From the NCBI GenBank assembly GCA_004297765.1, contig SCTZ01000173.1, positions 1 through 64,000 on the forward strand: DNA of 64,000 nt. Reading direction: 5' to 3'. Position numbers and translations under genes: made by a program. Under the pieces are notes generated by a model. It saw only the letters and a list, made by a program, of their open reading frames with translations. It was not told the origin of the DNA and ran no database searches. This DNA is from Chloroflexota bacterium. Its GTDB lineage: Bacteria; Chloroflexota; Dehalococcoidia; FW602-bin16. Position 1 is the stretch's first letter, and every line of letters begins with the position of its first letter. This document shows positions 17,577 through 26,419 of this stretch, piece by piece.

Positions 17577-19031
17577 ATGCCACTACTCGGACGCTTGGCG
17601 AGTAACAGGAACACCCCGGTGGAGCGCGCCCCACGCGTCGAGCAGGCGCCGCCGCCTTTGCCGGATGTGCCACCTCAGACTGGGGTGGACGAGCCCGGGG
17701 CCGCGATGGCCGAGAACGCGCCGAACCCGGTGGAGGATGAGGTCGTACGGCTAGCCGCCGCGTCGGGTCATCGCTTCGTCAGCCTCAAGATGGAGATCGC
17801 CCGTAGCATCCGAAATGAGTTGGGCGCTCGATGGTCCATTGGACGCGACCCGGAGAACGTACACCAGGTGCTTGAGCAGTATGCCGCCGTGCGCCCGTCC
17901 TATGGCAGCCACCTGGAGGGCGAGGACGAGGCCGCACTGTTTCAGTCCGTGCTGGACGAAGTGGTTGGATACGGTCCCCTGGAGCTGGCACTGAACGACG
18001 ACTCCATCTCGGAGATCATGGTCAACGGACCCAGCCTGGTCTACGTGGAGCGCAAGGGCAAGCTACGGGAGACCGACCTGCTTTTCGAGGACGACGCCCA
18101 CGTCGTCGACATCATCGAGCGCATCGCGGCTCCATTGGGACGGCAGATAGACGGTAAGTGGCCCATGCTGGATGGGCGCCTTCCCGACGGCTCGCGTGTG
18201 AACGCGATCATCGCGCCCTGCGCGCTAAGCGGGCCGACCATCACGATCCGAAAATTCTCCAAGAAACCGCTCACTGCCGCCGACCTCGTGCGGTTCGGCT
18301 CTGCCTCCGAGTCGATGATCGAGTTCCTGCGCGCCTGTGTGGTGGGTCGCCTGAACATCGTCGTCTCCGGCGGCACCGGCTCGGGCAAGACCACGCTGCT
18401 GAACGTGCTGTCGGGTTTCATTCCTGCCGACGAGCGCATTGTCACCATCCAGGACGCGGCGGAGCTGCAACTGCAACAGAAGCACGTTGTCACGCTCGAA
18501 TCAAAGCCGGCCGAGCGGGACGGCAGTGGTCGCGTCACGATCCGCGACCTGGTAATCAACTCCTTGCGTATGCGACCGGAGCGCATCATCGTCGGCGAGT
18601 GTCGCGGTGGCGAAGCCCTGGACATGCTCCAGGCCATGAATACCGGGCACGACGGCTCCATGACCACGCTGCATGCCAACAGCGCGCGCGACGCCATCGC
18701 CCGTCTGGAGACCCTGGTCATGCTGTCCGGGGTGGAGCTGCCGATCAAGGCCATCCGACAGCAGATCTCATCCGCCGTCGACGTGATCATTCAGCAGTCA
18801 CGCCTGCGCGACGGCAGCCGCAAGATCACCGGCATCACCGAGGTCCAGGGGATGGAGGGCGACGTGGTGATCCTGCAGGATGTCTTCGGCTTCCGCGAGG
18901 AGGGCATCGATCCTGACACTGGCAAGGTCCTGGGCAAGATGGAGCCGCAGGGCATCCGACCCAAGTTCATGTCCCAGTTGGAGGCCGCTGGCCTATACCT
19001 GCCGCCCTCGGTATTCGGGGCCACCTACTAA
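17577..19031 (+). CDS. cpaF: CpaF/TadA-type secretion ATPase (orphan)
   Basis: 484 aa. The first ~70 residues are Pro-rich and probably unstructured. The type II/IV secretion ATPase domain then follows, with Walker A in SGGTGSGKTTLLNVLSG near residue 265 and downstream RIIVGECRGGEALDMLQAMN and GHDGSMTTLHAN, the Walker B and His-box regions. CpaF proteins power assembly of Tad/Flp pili at the cytoplasmic membrane. The membrane partners TadB and TadC and the pilin are absent here, which is unusual. Either they are elsewhere or the protein works in another machine. Family assignment is firm. Confidence 0.9.
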   Translation: MPLLGRLASNRNTPVERAPRVEQAPPPLPDVPPQTGVDEPGAAMAENAPNPVEDEVVRLAAASGHRFVSLKMEIARSIRNELGARWSIGRDPENVHQVLEQYAAVRPSYGSHLEGEDEAALFQSVLDEVVGYGPLELALNDDSISEIMVNGPSLVYVERKGKLRETDLLFEDDAHVVDIIERIAAPLGRQIDGKWPMLDGRLPDGSRVNAIIAPCALSGPTITIRKFSKKPLTAADLVRFGSASESMIEFLRACVVGRLNIVVSGGTGSGKTTLLNVLSGFIPADERIVTIQDAAELQLQQKHVVTLESKPAERDGSGRVTIRDLVINSLRMRPERIIVGECRGGEALDMLQAMNTGHDGSMTTLHANSARDAIARLETLVMLSGVELPIKAIRQQISSAVDVIIQQSRLRDGSRKITGITEVQGMEGDVVILQDVFGFREEGIDPDTGKVLGKMEPQGIRPKFMSQLEAAGLYLPPSVFGATY

Positions 19032-19133
19032 GAGAGCGAAGATTCTCATGTCGAGGCATGCTTGACATCCTCCTCGCTGAGTCCTATGCTGCTCAGCAAC
19101 TGTGACTGTGGTGCTCATTCTCGAAGAAGAGGT

Positions 19134-19529
19134 ATGTTCGTGTCTGATCTGGCGACCATGAGCAAAGCCGGATTCATGCCGCGCGCGGTGGCCAGCATTA
19201 TCGATGCTGTCATCTTGCTAATCATCTGGATTGCCTTGCAGATGCTGCTGGGCAATACGCTGGGCCTGCTGCTTCAGCTAGCCGTTGCCATCGGCTACGT
19301 GTTGGGCTTCTGGACGACGACCGGGCAGACCCCCGGCCACAAAGCTATGGGATTGCGCGTGGTCCGCACCGATGGCACGCGTCTGGACCTCAGCCATGCC
19401 ATGCTACGCTACGTCGGCGCCATCGTGGCGAGCATTCCGTTCTTTCTGGGCTTCAGTTGGGTCGCGTTCAACACCGGCAGGCAGGGTTGGCACGACAAGC
19501 TGGCGGATACGTGTGTGGTGAAAGTGTGA
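19134..19529 (+). CDS. RDD-family membrane protein
   Basis: About 131 aa from ATG 19134 (a GTG at 19140 is equally placed behind the GAAGAAGAGG site). It has the Arg-Ala-x-x-x-x-Ile-Asp start of the RDD domain (MPRAVASIIDAVILL), two or three membrane helices, the typical TTGQTPGHKAMGLRVVR loop, and GRQGWHDKLADTCVV at the end. RDD proteins are small membrane proteins of mostly unknown role; some have been linked to ion exchange. It follows the ATPase gene by 100 bases and may share its transcript. Confidence 0.85.
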   Translation: MFVSDLATMSKAGFMPRAVASIIDAVILLIIWIALQMLLGNTLGLLLQLAVAIGYVLGFWTTTGQTPGHKAMGLRVVRTDGTRLDLSHAMLRYVGAIVASIPFFLGFSWVAFNTGRQGWHDKLADTCVVKV

Positions 19530-19688
19530 TTCCCCAGGCACCTGGTCCCGTCGCCTGACGCAAGAGCATCGCATCGTCTACCTCCTGAGCGACGACCGCA
19601 TCGAGTTCCTCCAGGCTCGCTATCATTATCGATCGGGCTGATCATGAGAATGCGCCCCTGGGCTGAGGAGCTTGCGCTCCCTCTCGCA

Positions 19689-19717
19689 TTGCGGCAGGGC
19701 TGGTAATGGGCTATAAT
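19689..19717 (+). promoter_or_regulatory. Promoter for aspS
   Basis: TTGCGG (19689-19694) and TATAAT (19712-19717) are 17 bases apart. The implied 5' leader is about 155 bases and GC-rich, with several possible short hairpins. I see no T-box core sequence in it. The 19530-19882 gap holds nothing else I can name. Confidence 0.65.
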
Positions 19718-19882
19718 CCAACTCCGTAGCGCAATCCACGCCATGGAACTCCCCCAGATGCCGGCGCTGCTGGCGCCACGTGTCTTCGGCACGTCCCCGA
19801 ACGACCGTGGGGGCTAGGGGTTGGGTATTGGAGGGCGAACCCGTCAATCCCCAGCCGAGGGGTATTGCAGAAGGGAAAGCTC

Positions 19883-21700
19883 ATGCTGAAAAGCAACTAC
19901 TGCGGTGATCTGCGGTCGGAGAACGTTGGACAGACAGTGACTCTGGCCGGATGGGTCCACCGGCGACGTGACCACGGCGGGCTGATCTTCATCGACCTCC
20001 GCGACAAGGAGGGCATTGTCCAGGTGGTCGTCAATCCACAGATGAGCCGCGAGGCCCACGAGGTGGTCAGCGAGGCACGCAACGAGTACGTGCTGCAAAT
20101 CACCGGACGCGTGGAACGCCGGCCGGCCGGCACGGAGAACCCGGCCCTGCCGACGGGAGAGGTCGAGGTGCTGGCCGAGCAGGCCCGCATGCTCAATCCC
20201 TCGAAGACGCCGCCCTTCTACGTCAACGAAGAGACCGAGGTCGACGAGTACCTGCGGCTCAAGTTCCGCTACGTGGACCTGCGGCGCCCGCGCATGCATG
20301 ACAATATCATCCTGCGCCACAAGGTGGTGCGCTACATGCGTCACTTCTTGGATGAGCGGGGCTTCATCGAGATCGAGACGCCGATCCTGCTCAAGACGAC
20401 CCCGGAAGGGGCACGCGATTTCATCGTCCCGTCCCGTCTCCAGCCGGGCAAGTTCTACGCTCTACCCCAGTCGCCGCAGTTGCTGAAGCAGGTCCTGATG
20501 GTGGCCGGCTTCGAGAAGTACTACCAGATCGCGCGCTGCTTCCGAGACGAAGACCTACGGGCTGATCGTCAACTGGAGTTCACGCAACTGGATCTGGAGA
20601 TGAGCTTTGTCGAGGAAGAGGACATCCTGCGGTTGGTGGAGGATCTTTACTCCGGTCTGATCAAAGAGGTAACACCGCACTTCCAAGTGCCCACGCCCTT
20701 CCCGCGACTGAGCTACGCCGAGTCCATGGCGCGCTTCGGAACCGATCGCCCGGATCTGCGCTACGGGATGGAGCTACAGGACCTCTCCGACCTGGTGGCG
20801 GAATCCGGCCTGGGCATCTTTAGCGCGGCGGTCTCCAGCGGTGGACAGGTCAAAGGCCTTAGCGCTGCGGGCTGCGCGGGCTATACTCGCAAGCAGATCG
20901 ACGAGCTGACCGAGCTGGCACGGAGCTATGGGGCCAAGGGGCTGGTCACCATGGCCGTCGACGCGGCCCCGCGTGAGGGCGCCCAGAGCGTGCAGATCGG
21001 CTCGGCCTACGTGCGCTCCAACGTGGCCAAGTTCCTCACTCCCGAGCAGATTCAGGGCATCGTGGAGCGGCTGGAGGCCAAGCCGGGCGATCTGCTCCTG
21101 ATCGTGGCCGACAAGACCAGGGTGGTGGCCGAGGTGCTGAACCGTCTGCGCGCCGAGATGGCCAAGCGGCTCAACCTGGCCGATCCGAACACGCTGGCCC
21201 TGGCCTTCATCGTGGACTTTCCGCTGCTGGAATGGAACGAGGATGCTGGCCGCTGGGACGCGGCGCACCATCCCTTCACCATGCCGAGGGACGAGGACAT
21301 ACCGCTGCTGGACACCGCGCCGGAGAAAGTACGGGCCAAGAGCTACGACATCGTCTGCAATGGTTTGGAGCTGTCCAGCGGCAGCATCAGAATCCATCGC
21401 CGCGACTTGCAGGAAAGAATCCTGGAGCTCCTTGGCTATCCGCCGGAAGATGCCGACGCTCGCTTTGGCTATCTTCTGCAAGCGTTGGAGTACGGCGCGC
21501 CGCCGCACGGCGGCATCGCTCCAGGGATCGACCGCACGGTGATGATCCTGGCGGGCGCCGAGTCGATTCGGGACGTCATCGCCTTCCCGAAGACTCAGAG
21601 CGCCACGGATCCCATGACGGGAGCGCCCTCCGAGGCCTCGGAGGAGCAACTGCGCGAGCTGCATCTCATGCTGCGGGAGTTGGCTGAAGATCGGGCTTGA
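19883..21700 (+). CDS. aspS: Aspartyl-tRNA synthetase, predicted non-discriminating type
   Basis: 605 aa from ATG 19883, preferred over TTG 19865 because a GAAGGGAAAG site precedes it and numbering then fits the family. It is a class II synthetase with an OB-fold anticodon domain, motif 2 ([18 protein letters not shown]), the bacterial GAD insertion and motif 3 ([14 protein letters not shown]). His31 (RRRDHGG) and Gly83 (RPAGTEN) are the residues linked in Pseudomonas aeruginosa AspRS to relaxed tRNA choice. Discriminating enzymes tend to have Leu and Lys there. It may therefore also make Asp-tRNA-Asn for a GatCAB amidotransferase, which is not in this window. Confidence 0.95.
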   Translation: MLKSNYCGDLRSENVGQTVTLAGWVHRRRDHGGLIFIDLRDKEGIVQVVVNPQMSREAHEVVSEARNEYVLQITGRVERRPAGTENPALPTGEVEVLAEQARMLNPSKTPPFYVNEETEVDEYLRLKFRYVDLRRPRMHDNIILRHKVVRYMRHFLDERGFIEIETPILLKTTPEGARDFIVPSRLQPGKFYALPQSPQLLKQVLMVAGFEKYYQIARCFRDEDLRADRQLEFTQLDLEMSFVEEEDILRLVEDLYSGLIKEVTPHFQVPTPFPRLSYAESMARFGTDRPDLRYGMELQDLSDLVAESGLGIFSAAVSSGGQVKGLSAAGCAGYTRKQIDELTELARSYGAKGLVTMAVDAAPREGAQSVQIGSAYVRSNVAKFLTPEQIQGIVERLEAKPGDLLLIVADKTRVVAEVLNRLRAEMAKRLNLADPNTLALAFIVDFPLLEWNEDAGRWDAAHHPFTMPRDEDIPLLDTAPEKVRAKSYDIVCNGLELSSGSIRIHRRDLQERILELLGYPPEDADARFGYLLQALEYGAPPHGGIAPGIDRTVMILAGAESIRDVIAFPKTQSATDPMTGAPSEASEEQLRELHLMLRELAEDRA

Positions 21701-21735
21701 GGGGAGTACTTGCGTCCTATAGGCGCCCTGATGGG

Positions 21736-21764
21736 TTGAGCTTTGTCACAGCATGTGGTAGGAT
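21736..21764 (+). promoter_or_regulatory. Promoter of a non-coding transcription unit
   Basis: TTGAGC (21736-21741) and TAGGAT (21759-21764) stand 17 bases apart shortly after the aspS stop. No ORF follows before the strong terminator at 21975-22024, so the promoter would drive a ~250-base RNA. Confidence 0.5.
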
Positions 21765-21770
21765 TATTCC

Positions 21771-22024
21771 ACTGACCCTGCTGTGTACGTGATGCGGACA
21801 GATTTTTGATCCAACACTTATGACCCTGGGGACCTAGCTTCTGGGACAGTGTTCCATGCCGCGCAAGCGGAAGCCAGCTGCCTGGACCGGTCCCCACCTG
21901 GCTGAGCAGGTTCAAAACTCAGCTCGCACACGGCATGGCGGGGGCTGAACGTAACAGCGAAACGCTTTGTACATGACACACCCCGAAATTCAGGGCACCC
22001 CTGGAAGCTCGGGGTGTGTCTTTT
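21771..22024 (+). ncRNA. Candidate structured small RNA, possibly 6S RNA
   Basis: This unit has a promoter, no ORF, strong internal pairing and a rho-independent terminator. CCATGCCG (21854-21861) pairs with CGGCATGG (21931-21938). Inside, GCTGAG (21901-21906) pairs with CTCAGC (21918-21923) and AGCCAG with CTGGCT. A closing stem around an open middle that bears a small hairpin resembles 6S RNA, which binds RNA polymerase. In Bacillus subtilis one of the two 6S RNA genes lies in the intergenic region next to aspS, the same context as here. That a small RNA is made is fairly likely; the 6S identity is a hypothesis. Confidence 0.45.
21975..22024 (+). terminator. Rho-independent terminator
   Basis: GACACACCCCGA (21975-21986) and TCGGGGTGTGTC (22009-22020) form a perfect 12-base stem, directly followed by TTTTCCTTCCCTTTT. 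It is the strongest terminator in the window and closes the aspS/small-RNA region before the convergent gene at 22063. Confidence 0.88.
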
Positions 22025-22062
22025 CCTTCCCTTTTCCCCTTTCGTCCCCGCCGCAGGCGCCG

Positions 22063-23037
22063 TTAGCGCGCAACCAGGCTCTTGGCGTGCTCCAGGGCCG
22101 TTTGGTAGAAGCCGTCCACCGCGCGGGGCTCGGGGCGGCGGCCGTGGAGGAAGTAGGTGGCGGCGGTCTGCCCCAGGACGAAGGTGCCCACGAAGGCCAC
22201 CAGGATCTTGGGGACCGCCCCGAGGTAGAAGGGCAGGAGCGCGGCCAGCTCACGGGCCACGGTTCTCCAGAAGAAGCCGGTGCCGATCAGCGGGAAGACT
22301 TCGAGCAGGTGCCTGAACCCGCCCCGCGGGTCGCGCCCGGAGATGACGGCTAGCAGATAGATCATGGCGATCTGGTTGCGGGTCAGCACGTATAGATCAG
22401 CGCCGGCCGCCAGTAGGTTGCCCACGACCGGGATCAGGGCGGGCAGGTTGGACAGTGCGGCAAAGCGCGCGTTGGCCGCGCTGGTCTCCAGGATAATCTG
22501 ATGGGCCACCGTATCGCGAAACGGCGGGAAGTGGCGCGCCAGGGCCAGGCGCAGATCGGGCGCCAAACGCAGAAGAAGCGGCACCAGGTCCCCGCGCAGC
22601 TCGTGTGCGTCGAGCTCGGTCACCGGTAGCAGCTCGATCCGCACGTTCGGCGGAAGGCGGTTCAGTTGCGAGCCCCAATCCAGCAGCCCCGTGCTCGCGG
22701 GAAAGATAACCACCAGCACCCTGGCCTCAGGAACGAGCCTGGCCAGCATCTGTTTCTGACCGGACTCACCACCCAGCGGTCGATCGATGGCCCAGATCGC
22801 GATCTCAGCCGGACGGAAGCGCGGCGCAGCGGCAGGGAGAACGGTCAGAGAGAGATCCTCCCGTTTCCGCTCAACAGCGTCTTTTCCGCCGATAGCCTCC
22901 AGCACGCATCTTCCCGCTCCCTCCGACGTGGCCACGATGGCGATGTCGTGAGGCAGGCCAGCCTCGGCTGCCAGAGCGTGCGGACTGAGGCTGCGCAAGA
23001 AGCGCACGAACCCCATGGCCTTTCCAATCCGTCTCAT
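22063..23037 (-). CDS. Membrane protein, DUF697-like
   Basis: About 324 aa from ATG 23037 (MRRIGKAMGFVRF); a TTG at 23073 would add 12 residues. The first half is soluble with a Rossmann-like look (HDIAIVATSEGAGR). The second half has two or more membrane segments: ALIPVVGNLLAAGADLYVLT, NQIAMIYLLAVISG and ILVAFVGTFVLGQ. The pattern of Pro-rich helix, glycine and Arg-Asn-Gln resembles DUF697 proteins, whose function is unknown. No ribosome binding site stands out, so the start is uncertain. It converges on the small-RNA terminator. Confidence 0.6.
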   Translation of the reverse strand: MRRIGKAMGFVRFLRSLSPHALAAEAGLPHDIAIVATSEGAGRCVLEAIGGKDAVERKREDLSLTVLPAAAPRFRPAEIAIWAIDRPLGGESGQKQMLARLVPEARVLVVIFPASTGLLDWGSQLNRLPPNVRIELLPVTELDAHELRGDLVPLLLRLAPDLRLALARHFPPFRDTVAHQIILETSAANARFAALSNLPALIPVVGNLLAAGADLYVLTRNQIAMIYLLAVISGRDPRGGFRHLLEVFPLIGTGFFWRTVARELAALLPFYLGAVPKILVAFVGTFVLGQTAATYFLHGRRPEPRAVDGFYQTALEHAKSLVAR

Positions 23038-23082
23038 ACCGCCATGATAGGGCGCAGGCTTGGTTCGTGTCAAATGCCTCGA

Positions 23083-23111
23083 TTGACAGCACGCTCGGCA
23101 CGCGCTACAAT
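23083..23111 (+). promoter_or_regulatory. Consensus-like promoter for the ABM-domain gene
   Basis: TTGACA (23083-23088) and TACAAT (23106-23111) are exactly 17 bases apart, and the ATG follows at 23140. It overlaps the 5' flank of the divergent membrane-protein gene. Confidence 0.75.
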
Positions 23112-23139
23112 CAGCAAAATCGTGCGGGAGGATGGCGCA

Positions 23140-23427
23140 ATGCTAACTGTTGTGGCTACCATGAAGGTCAAGGCTGGCAGCGAGGCGCAGTTTGAAGAAC
23201 TGATCTCAAAGTTGGTGGCCCAGACGCGCCAGGAACCGGGCACCCGGAGATACCAACTGTTCCGCTCGGTCGAAGAGCCCTCGACCTATCTCATGTACGA
23301 GCAATACGAGGACAAGGCTGCCTTCGAGTCCCACAGCTCATCGGACCATTTCAAGGAGTTCTTCGTAAGCTCGAAGTCTCTCATGGCCGGGCGTCCCGAG
23401 GTAGCGATGTTCTCGCCCGCCGAGTAG
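23140..23427 (+). CDS. Antibiotic biosynthesis monooxygenase (ABM) domain protein
   Basis: 95 aa, a complete single ABM domain. It begins MLTVVATMKVKAGSEAQFEE, with EEPSTYLMYEQYEDKAAFES in the middle and HFKEFFVSSKSLM near the end. Members form ferredoxin-like dimers that act as cofactor-free monooxygenases or heme-degrading enzymes, but many have no known substrate. ATG 23140 has a GGGAGGATG site and a near-perfect promoter, so it is expressed as a single gene. The substrate cannot be inferred. Confidence 0.85.
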   Translation: MLTVVATMKVKAGSEAQFEELISKLVAQTRQEPGTRRYQLFRSVEEPSTYLMYEQYEDKAAFESHSSSDHFKEFFVSSKSLMAGRPEVAMFSPAE

Positions 23428-23521
23428 GCCGCGGGCATCCAGTCACCGCGTGCTTCGCTTTGCCATAATAGGCGTCAGCCTGCGTTCGTCCGTCAACACT
23501 ATGGGATAGCGCAGGCTGGTG

Positions 23522-23836
23522 CTACTTCTTCTTCTGTTGGCGATAAAAGGAATGCGGCTTGGGTTGGCGCGTGACCTCCTCGATCTCGATGCGCGGCTTG
23601 GCCTCGTCCTGCGGCAAGAGATTGAGCAGATCGACTTCGATATCGGTTTCGCGCACGTCCTGGCGTCGCGTCAGGTGCCGGATGATCATGGCCTCCGAGA
23701 CGTATGGAGCGCTCGGGCTCTCTGGGACCGCCTTTGCCTCGCTCATGCGCTGCTCGATGAAGGCGATACTGGCACGCCGGGCACGGTTTGCCGTCAGCTT
23801 GTCGCGAATGCTCTTGAGTTGCTCGTACATGCTCAT
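23522..23836 (-). CDS. Small charged protein of unknown function
   Basis: 104 aa, no family recognised. It is rich in Arg, Glu and Lys, mostly helical in appearance, without membrane segments or Cys. The C-terminus ends in a basic tail (HSFYRQQKKK). The ATG follows a GGACGACC-type sequence rather than a strong site. It lies 77 bases downstream of the response-regulator gene at 23914 on the same strand, so it may be the last gene of the signalling operon. Coding status is likely but not certain. Confidence 0.5.
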   Translation of the reverse strand: MSMYEQLKSIRDKLTANRARRASIAFIEQRMSEAKAVPESPSAPYVSEAMIIRHLTRRQDVRETDIEVDLLNLLPQDEAKPRIEIEEVTRQPKPHSFYRQQKKK

Positions 23837-23913
23837 GCTGGTCGTCCTTTCACGTTTCTCAGCAATTGTACCACATGGACGACCTCTTCCCCGAAGGCGA
23901 TCTTGAGGAAATA

Positions 23914-24594
23914 CTAACAGCGCTTGACGGGCTCTCCTAGGCGCATCTTATCCAGGATGAGTTGCGCCATCGCGGCGGTTCTGCGGCATTCAGCACATGA
24001 GCCGGCATCTTGCTGGTCCAGCAGGGTCAGAAGCGGACTGACCGCACGGAGGACCCCCTCCTTGAGCTCGCGCTCGCGCGCGTCGAACGCCTCCGTTTTG
24101 TGTCGCAGCTTCACGTCCAGCTCCTCAGTAATGCGCAGCAGGTTCTCATTCCAAGCCATCAGCTTGATGTTCTGATCTTGCGTCAAGAGCGCAAGCCGCT
24201 TGTTCTCCTCGATGAGCCGACGGTGCTCCAGAGCTTGCTTGATGGTAATGCGTAGCTCGGCCGAATCCCAGGGCTTGGTGATGAAACGGTAGACCTCGCC
24301 CCGATTAATTGCGGCGATGGTCGCCTTTGCGTCCGCTCGTCCGGTCAACATGATTCTGACCACGTCCGGCCAGCGCTCCCTGACCACCGCCAGAAACACC
24401 ATGCCCCCCATGCCAGGCATCATGTTGTCCGAGACAACCAGGTGGACCCGGTTGTTCTCCAGACACCCCAGCCCTTCTTCGGCGCTGGTGGCTGTCAGGA
24501 TCGTGTAGCCATCCAGTCGGAAGAGCCGTCTAAGGGCCGAGAGGATATTCTCCTCATCGTCCACCAGTAGCACCGTCTCATGCTCGAATGTCAT
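23914..24594 (-). CDS. Response regulator, REC domain plus coiled coil and vestigial HD-like end
   Basis: 226 aa. The receiver domain at ~1-125 has VDDEEN, phospho-acceptor Asp in VVSDNMMPG near residue 55, LTGRAD and the conserved Lys in FITKPWD. A coiled coil follows (LEHRRLIEENKRLALL). The last ~50 residues (LRAVSPLLTLLDQQDAGSC, AECRRTAAMAQ) look like the first helices of an HD-GYP domain, with Cys where the H of HxxR would be, and the protein then stops. It therefore lacks a working output domain. It is 12 bases downstream of the REC-PAS gene in one operon. Confidence 0.87.
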   Translation of the reverse strand: MTFEHETVLLVDDEENILSALRRLFRLDGYTILTATSAEEGLGCLENNRVHLVVSDNMMPGMGGMVFLAVVRERWPDVVRIMLTGRADAKATIAAINRGEVYRFITKPWDSAELRITIKQALEHRRLIEENKRLALLTQDQNIKLMAWNENLLRITEELDVKLRHKTEAFDARERELKEGVLRAVSPLLTLLDQQDAGSCAECRRTAAMAQLILDKMRLGEPVKRC

Positions 24595-24606
24595 GGGGCG
24601 TTCTCC

Positions 24607-25503
24607 TCAGTCTCGCTCGCCTGCATGATCCCTGGTAACGTCCACTCCAAACAGAATGATCCCCCGGGCCTCTGATCCTTCTCTGACCAGCGGTACGGAC
24701 TCAACGCGAATCCGATGGCCTTCGCCCAGGTACCCAACCCGACGCGGCAAACTCGGCGCGGACAGGGCGGGCTGGAGGAAGGCGAAGACCTCAGGGGGGA
24801 GAACGTCCTCGGCAGAGCAGCCCAACAGCGACGCCGCGCTGACCTGCCAGAGCCTTTCGACCCAGGGGTTGGCCATTACGATCATGCCAGACTGGTCAAC
24901 GCCAATCACTGCCACCGGCATGAGACCGACGACTTCTTCCCAAACGCCGGACACTCGTCCCACCGGATTCAGATCCAGGCTGCAGACCTCCGACACCAAT
25001 CCATCCAGATCGGCCATTCTGAATCCGTTGCTCTGCCCCAGACCTTCCAGCACGGCCCGCTCTACTTCCAGCCGTAGGTCGGCCAACTGCTGGATGGTCC
25101 CCCTGGCACCCTTCGTGGTCGTGTAGCGGTCCAACGACAGCCGGATAATGTCGCGCAACTCCTGATCGTTCCATGGCTTGGCGACAAATCGAAAGACCTG
25201 TCCTTCGTTGATGGCCGACTGAATGAGATCCGTGTCGGCGTAGGCGCTCAGAATGATCCGCACGCTGTCTGGCGAGATTCGCTTGATCTGGCCCAACAAC
25301 TCCACGCCGTTCATCTCCGGCATCCGGAAGTCAGACACCACCACGGATACTTCGGTCGGCATGGCGCTGAGCGCTGCTAGAGCCTCCGGACCGGACGACG
25401 CGGTCCAGATCTCGTAATGCTCACGCCGCAGAGCACGACGGAGCGAGCTCAAGATGTTCGGCTCGTCGTCGACCAGCAGCACAACCGGCTTATCAGACAA
25501 CAT
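24607..25503 (-). CDS. Response regulator with PAS domain
   Basis: 298 aa. The receiver domain at ~1-125 has VDDEPN, the phospho-acceptor Asp in VVSDFRMPEMNG, and FVAKPWND with the conserved Lys. A linker leads to a PAS domain at ~185-290 (LMPVAVIGVDQSGMIVMANP, then RRVGYLGEGHRIRVES). There is no DNA-binding or enzymatic output, so it probably relays signals by protein contact. The start overlaps the end of the HDOD gene by 11 bases, so the genes are translationally coupled. Confidence 0.88.
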   Translation of the reverse strand: MLSDKPVVLLVDDEPNILSSLRRALRREHYEIWTASSGPEALAALSAMPTEVSVVVSDFRMPEMNGVELLGQIKRISPDSVRIILSAYADTDLIQSAINEGQVFRFVAKPWNDQELRDIIRLSLDRYTTTKGARGTIQQLADLRLEVERAVLEGLGQSNGFRMADLDGLVSEVCSLDLNPVGRVSGVWEEVVGLMPVAVIGVDQSGMIVMANPWVERLWQVSAASLLGCSAEDVLPPEVFAFLQPALSAPSLPRRVGYLGEGHRIRVESVPLVREGSEARGIILFGVDVTRDHAGERD

Positions 25504-26419
25504 GCGGCCTCCTTGCTCCCGTCACGCCGTCGTGGTTCGCGTCCAGACTCTTCACGAGACGCCCGGCCTCTTCGGCAAACGCGGTCAGGATCTCCTGCTC
25601 CATTTCGTGTGTTCTTAGCGCCACGGCAGGCGTGGTCTGGGCTCCGTCATGATGAAGCGGGTACAGTCGACTGGCGGCGTTTCCACAGCGGACAACCGCG
25701 ATCAAAGCGCCGAGAAGCTTATCGCTCTGCGCGTCTGGCAACTCGATGGGCCAGCCATGGTGCTGAGTGATACATGTCCGCAAGCGCATCGGAAGGCTCC
25801 ATCGTTCCGCGATCAATCCTCCCGCCGCCAGATGGTCCGTCTGCAGGGCCTGCCGTTCAAACTCCATGGTCTCGTCGGGTGTGTTCACCTCCTGGTGCAA
25901 AACGGGCACGTACTGCTCCGGCAGCACTGTGAGCAACACCAGCTTGCCGATATCGTGCAGCAAGCCAGCCACGAAGGCCTCCTCGGCAAAGCGATATCCC
26001 AGTTTGGTCGCCACGGACTTGGACCAGGCGGCGCAATCCATGGAATGCTGCCAGATCTCTTCGCGGCAAGCGCGCACCTCCGGATCTCTGCTCTCGCCCA
26101 TCCGAAAGGCCGTCGCTCCGATCACGATGGCACGCACGGTCTGGTACCCGAGCAACGCGACAGCTTGGGAAACAACCGTCACACGTCGCGACACGCCATA
26201 GAAGGCCGAGTTGACGACGCTGAGCAGTTTCCCGGTGACTACCTCGTCCTCGCTGATCACCTTCGCCAGATCCGAGGCGCTGCTGCGTGGGTCCTCAAGA
26301 ACACGCAGGGTTCGCGTCAGCACCGCCGACACCGGCCGAATGCGTTCGGTCTGGGCCAGCTTGCGGCGGACGAGCTCAAGCCCGGTTACATCTTGCGGCT
26401 GCTGAATAGCAGGTCTCAT
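25493..26419 (-). CDS. HDOD-domain signalling protein
   Basis: 308 aa. The HDOD domain fills ~20-220: KVISEDEVVTGKLLSVVNSA, VALLGYQTVRAIVIG, and an intact HD pair in AGLLHDIGKLVLL. HDOD proteins are HD-GYP relatives used as signalling scaffolds in motility, stress and cyclic-dinucleotide networks; many have no catalytic activity. Its ATG overlaps the histidine kinase stop by four bases and its end overlaps the REC-PAS gene. It therefore works in one operon with the kinase and two response regulators. Confidence 0.9.
   Translation of the reverse strand: MRPAIQQPQDVTGLELVRRKLAQTERIRPVSAVLTRTLRVLEDPRSSASDLAKVISEDEVVTGKLLSVVNSAFYGVSRRVTVVSQAVALLGYQTVRAIVIGATAFRMGESRDPEVRACREEIWQHSMDCAAWSKSVATKLGYRFAEEAFVAGLLHDIGKLVLLTVLPEQYVPVLHQEVNTPDETMEFERQALQTDHLAAGGLIAERWSLPMRLRTCITQHHGWPIELPDAQSDKLLGALIAVVRCGNAASRLYPLHHDGAQTTPAVALRTHEMEQEILTAFAEEAGRLVKSLDANHDGVTGARRPHVV

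Noticed and set aside
19725-19882. T-box or other tRNA-sensing leader before aspS
   Set aside because: No T-box core sequence or specifier-loop arrangement could be made out. Only generic GC-rich hairpins are present.
20774-21664. Minus-strand frame of 296 codons opposite aspS
   Set aside because: It lies wholly within the aspS gene and carries no recognisable domain. The sense frame explains the sequence.
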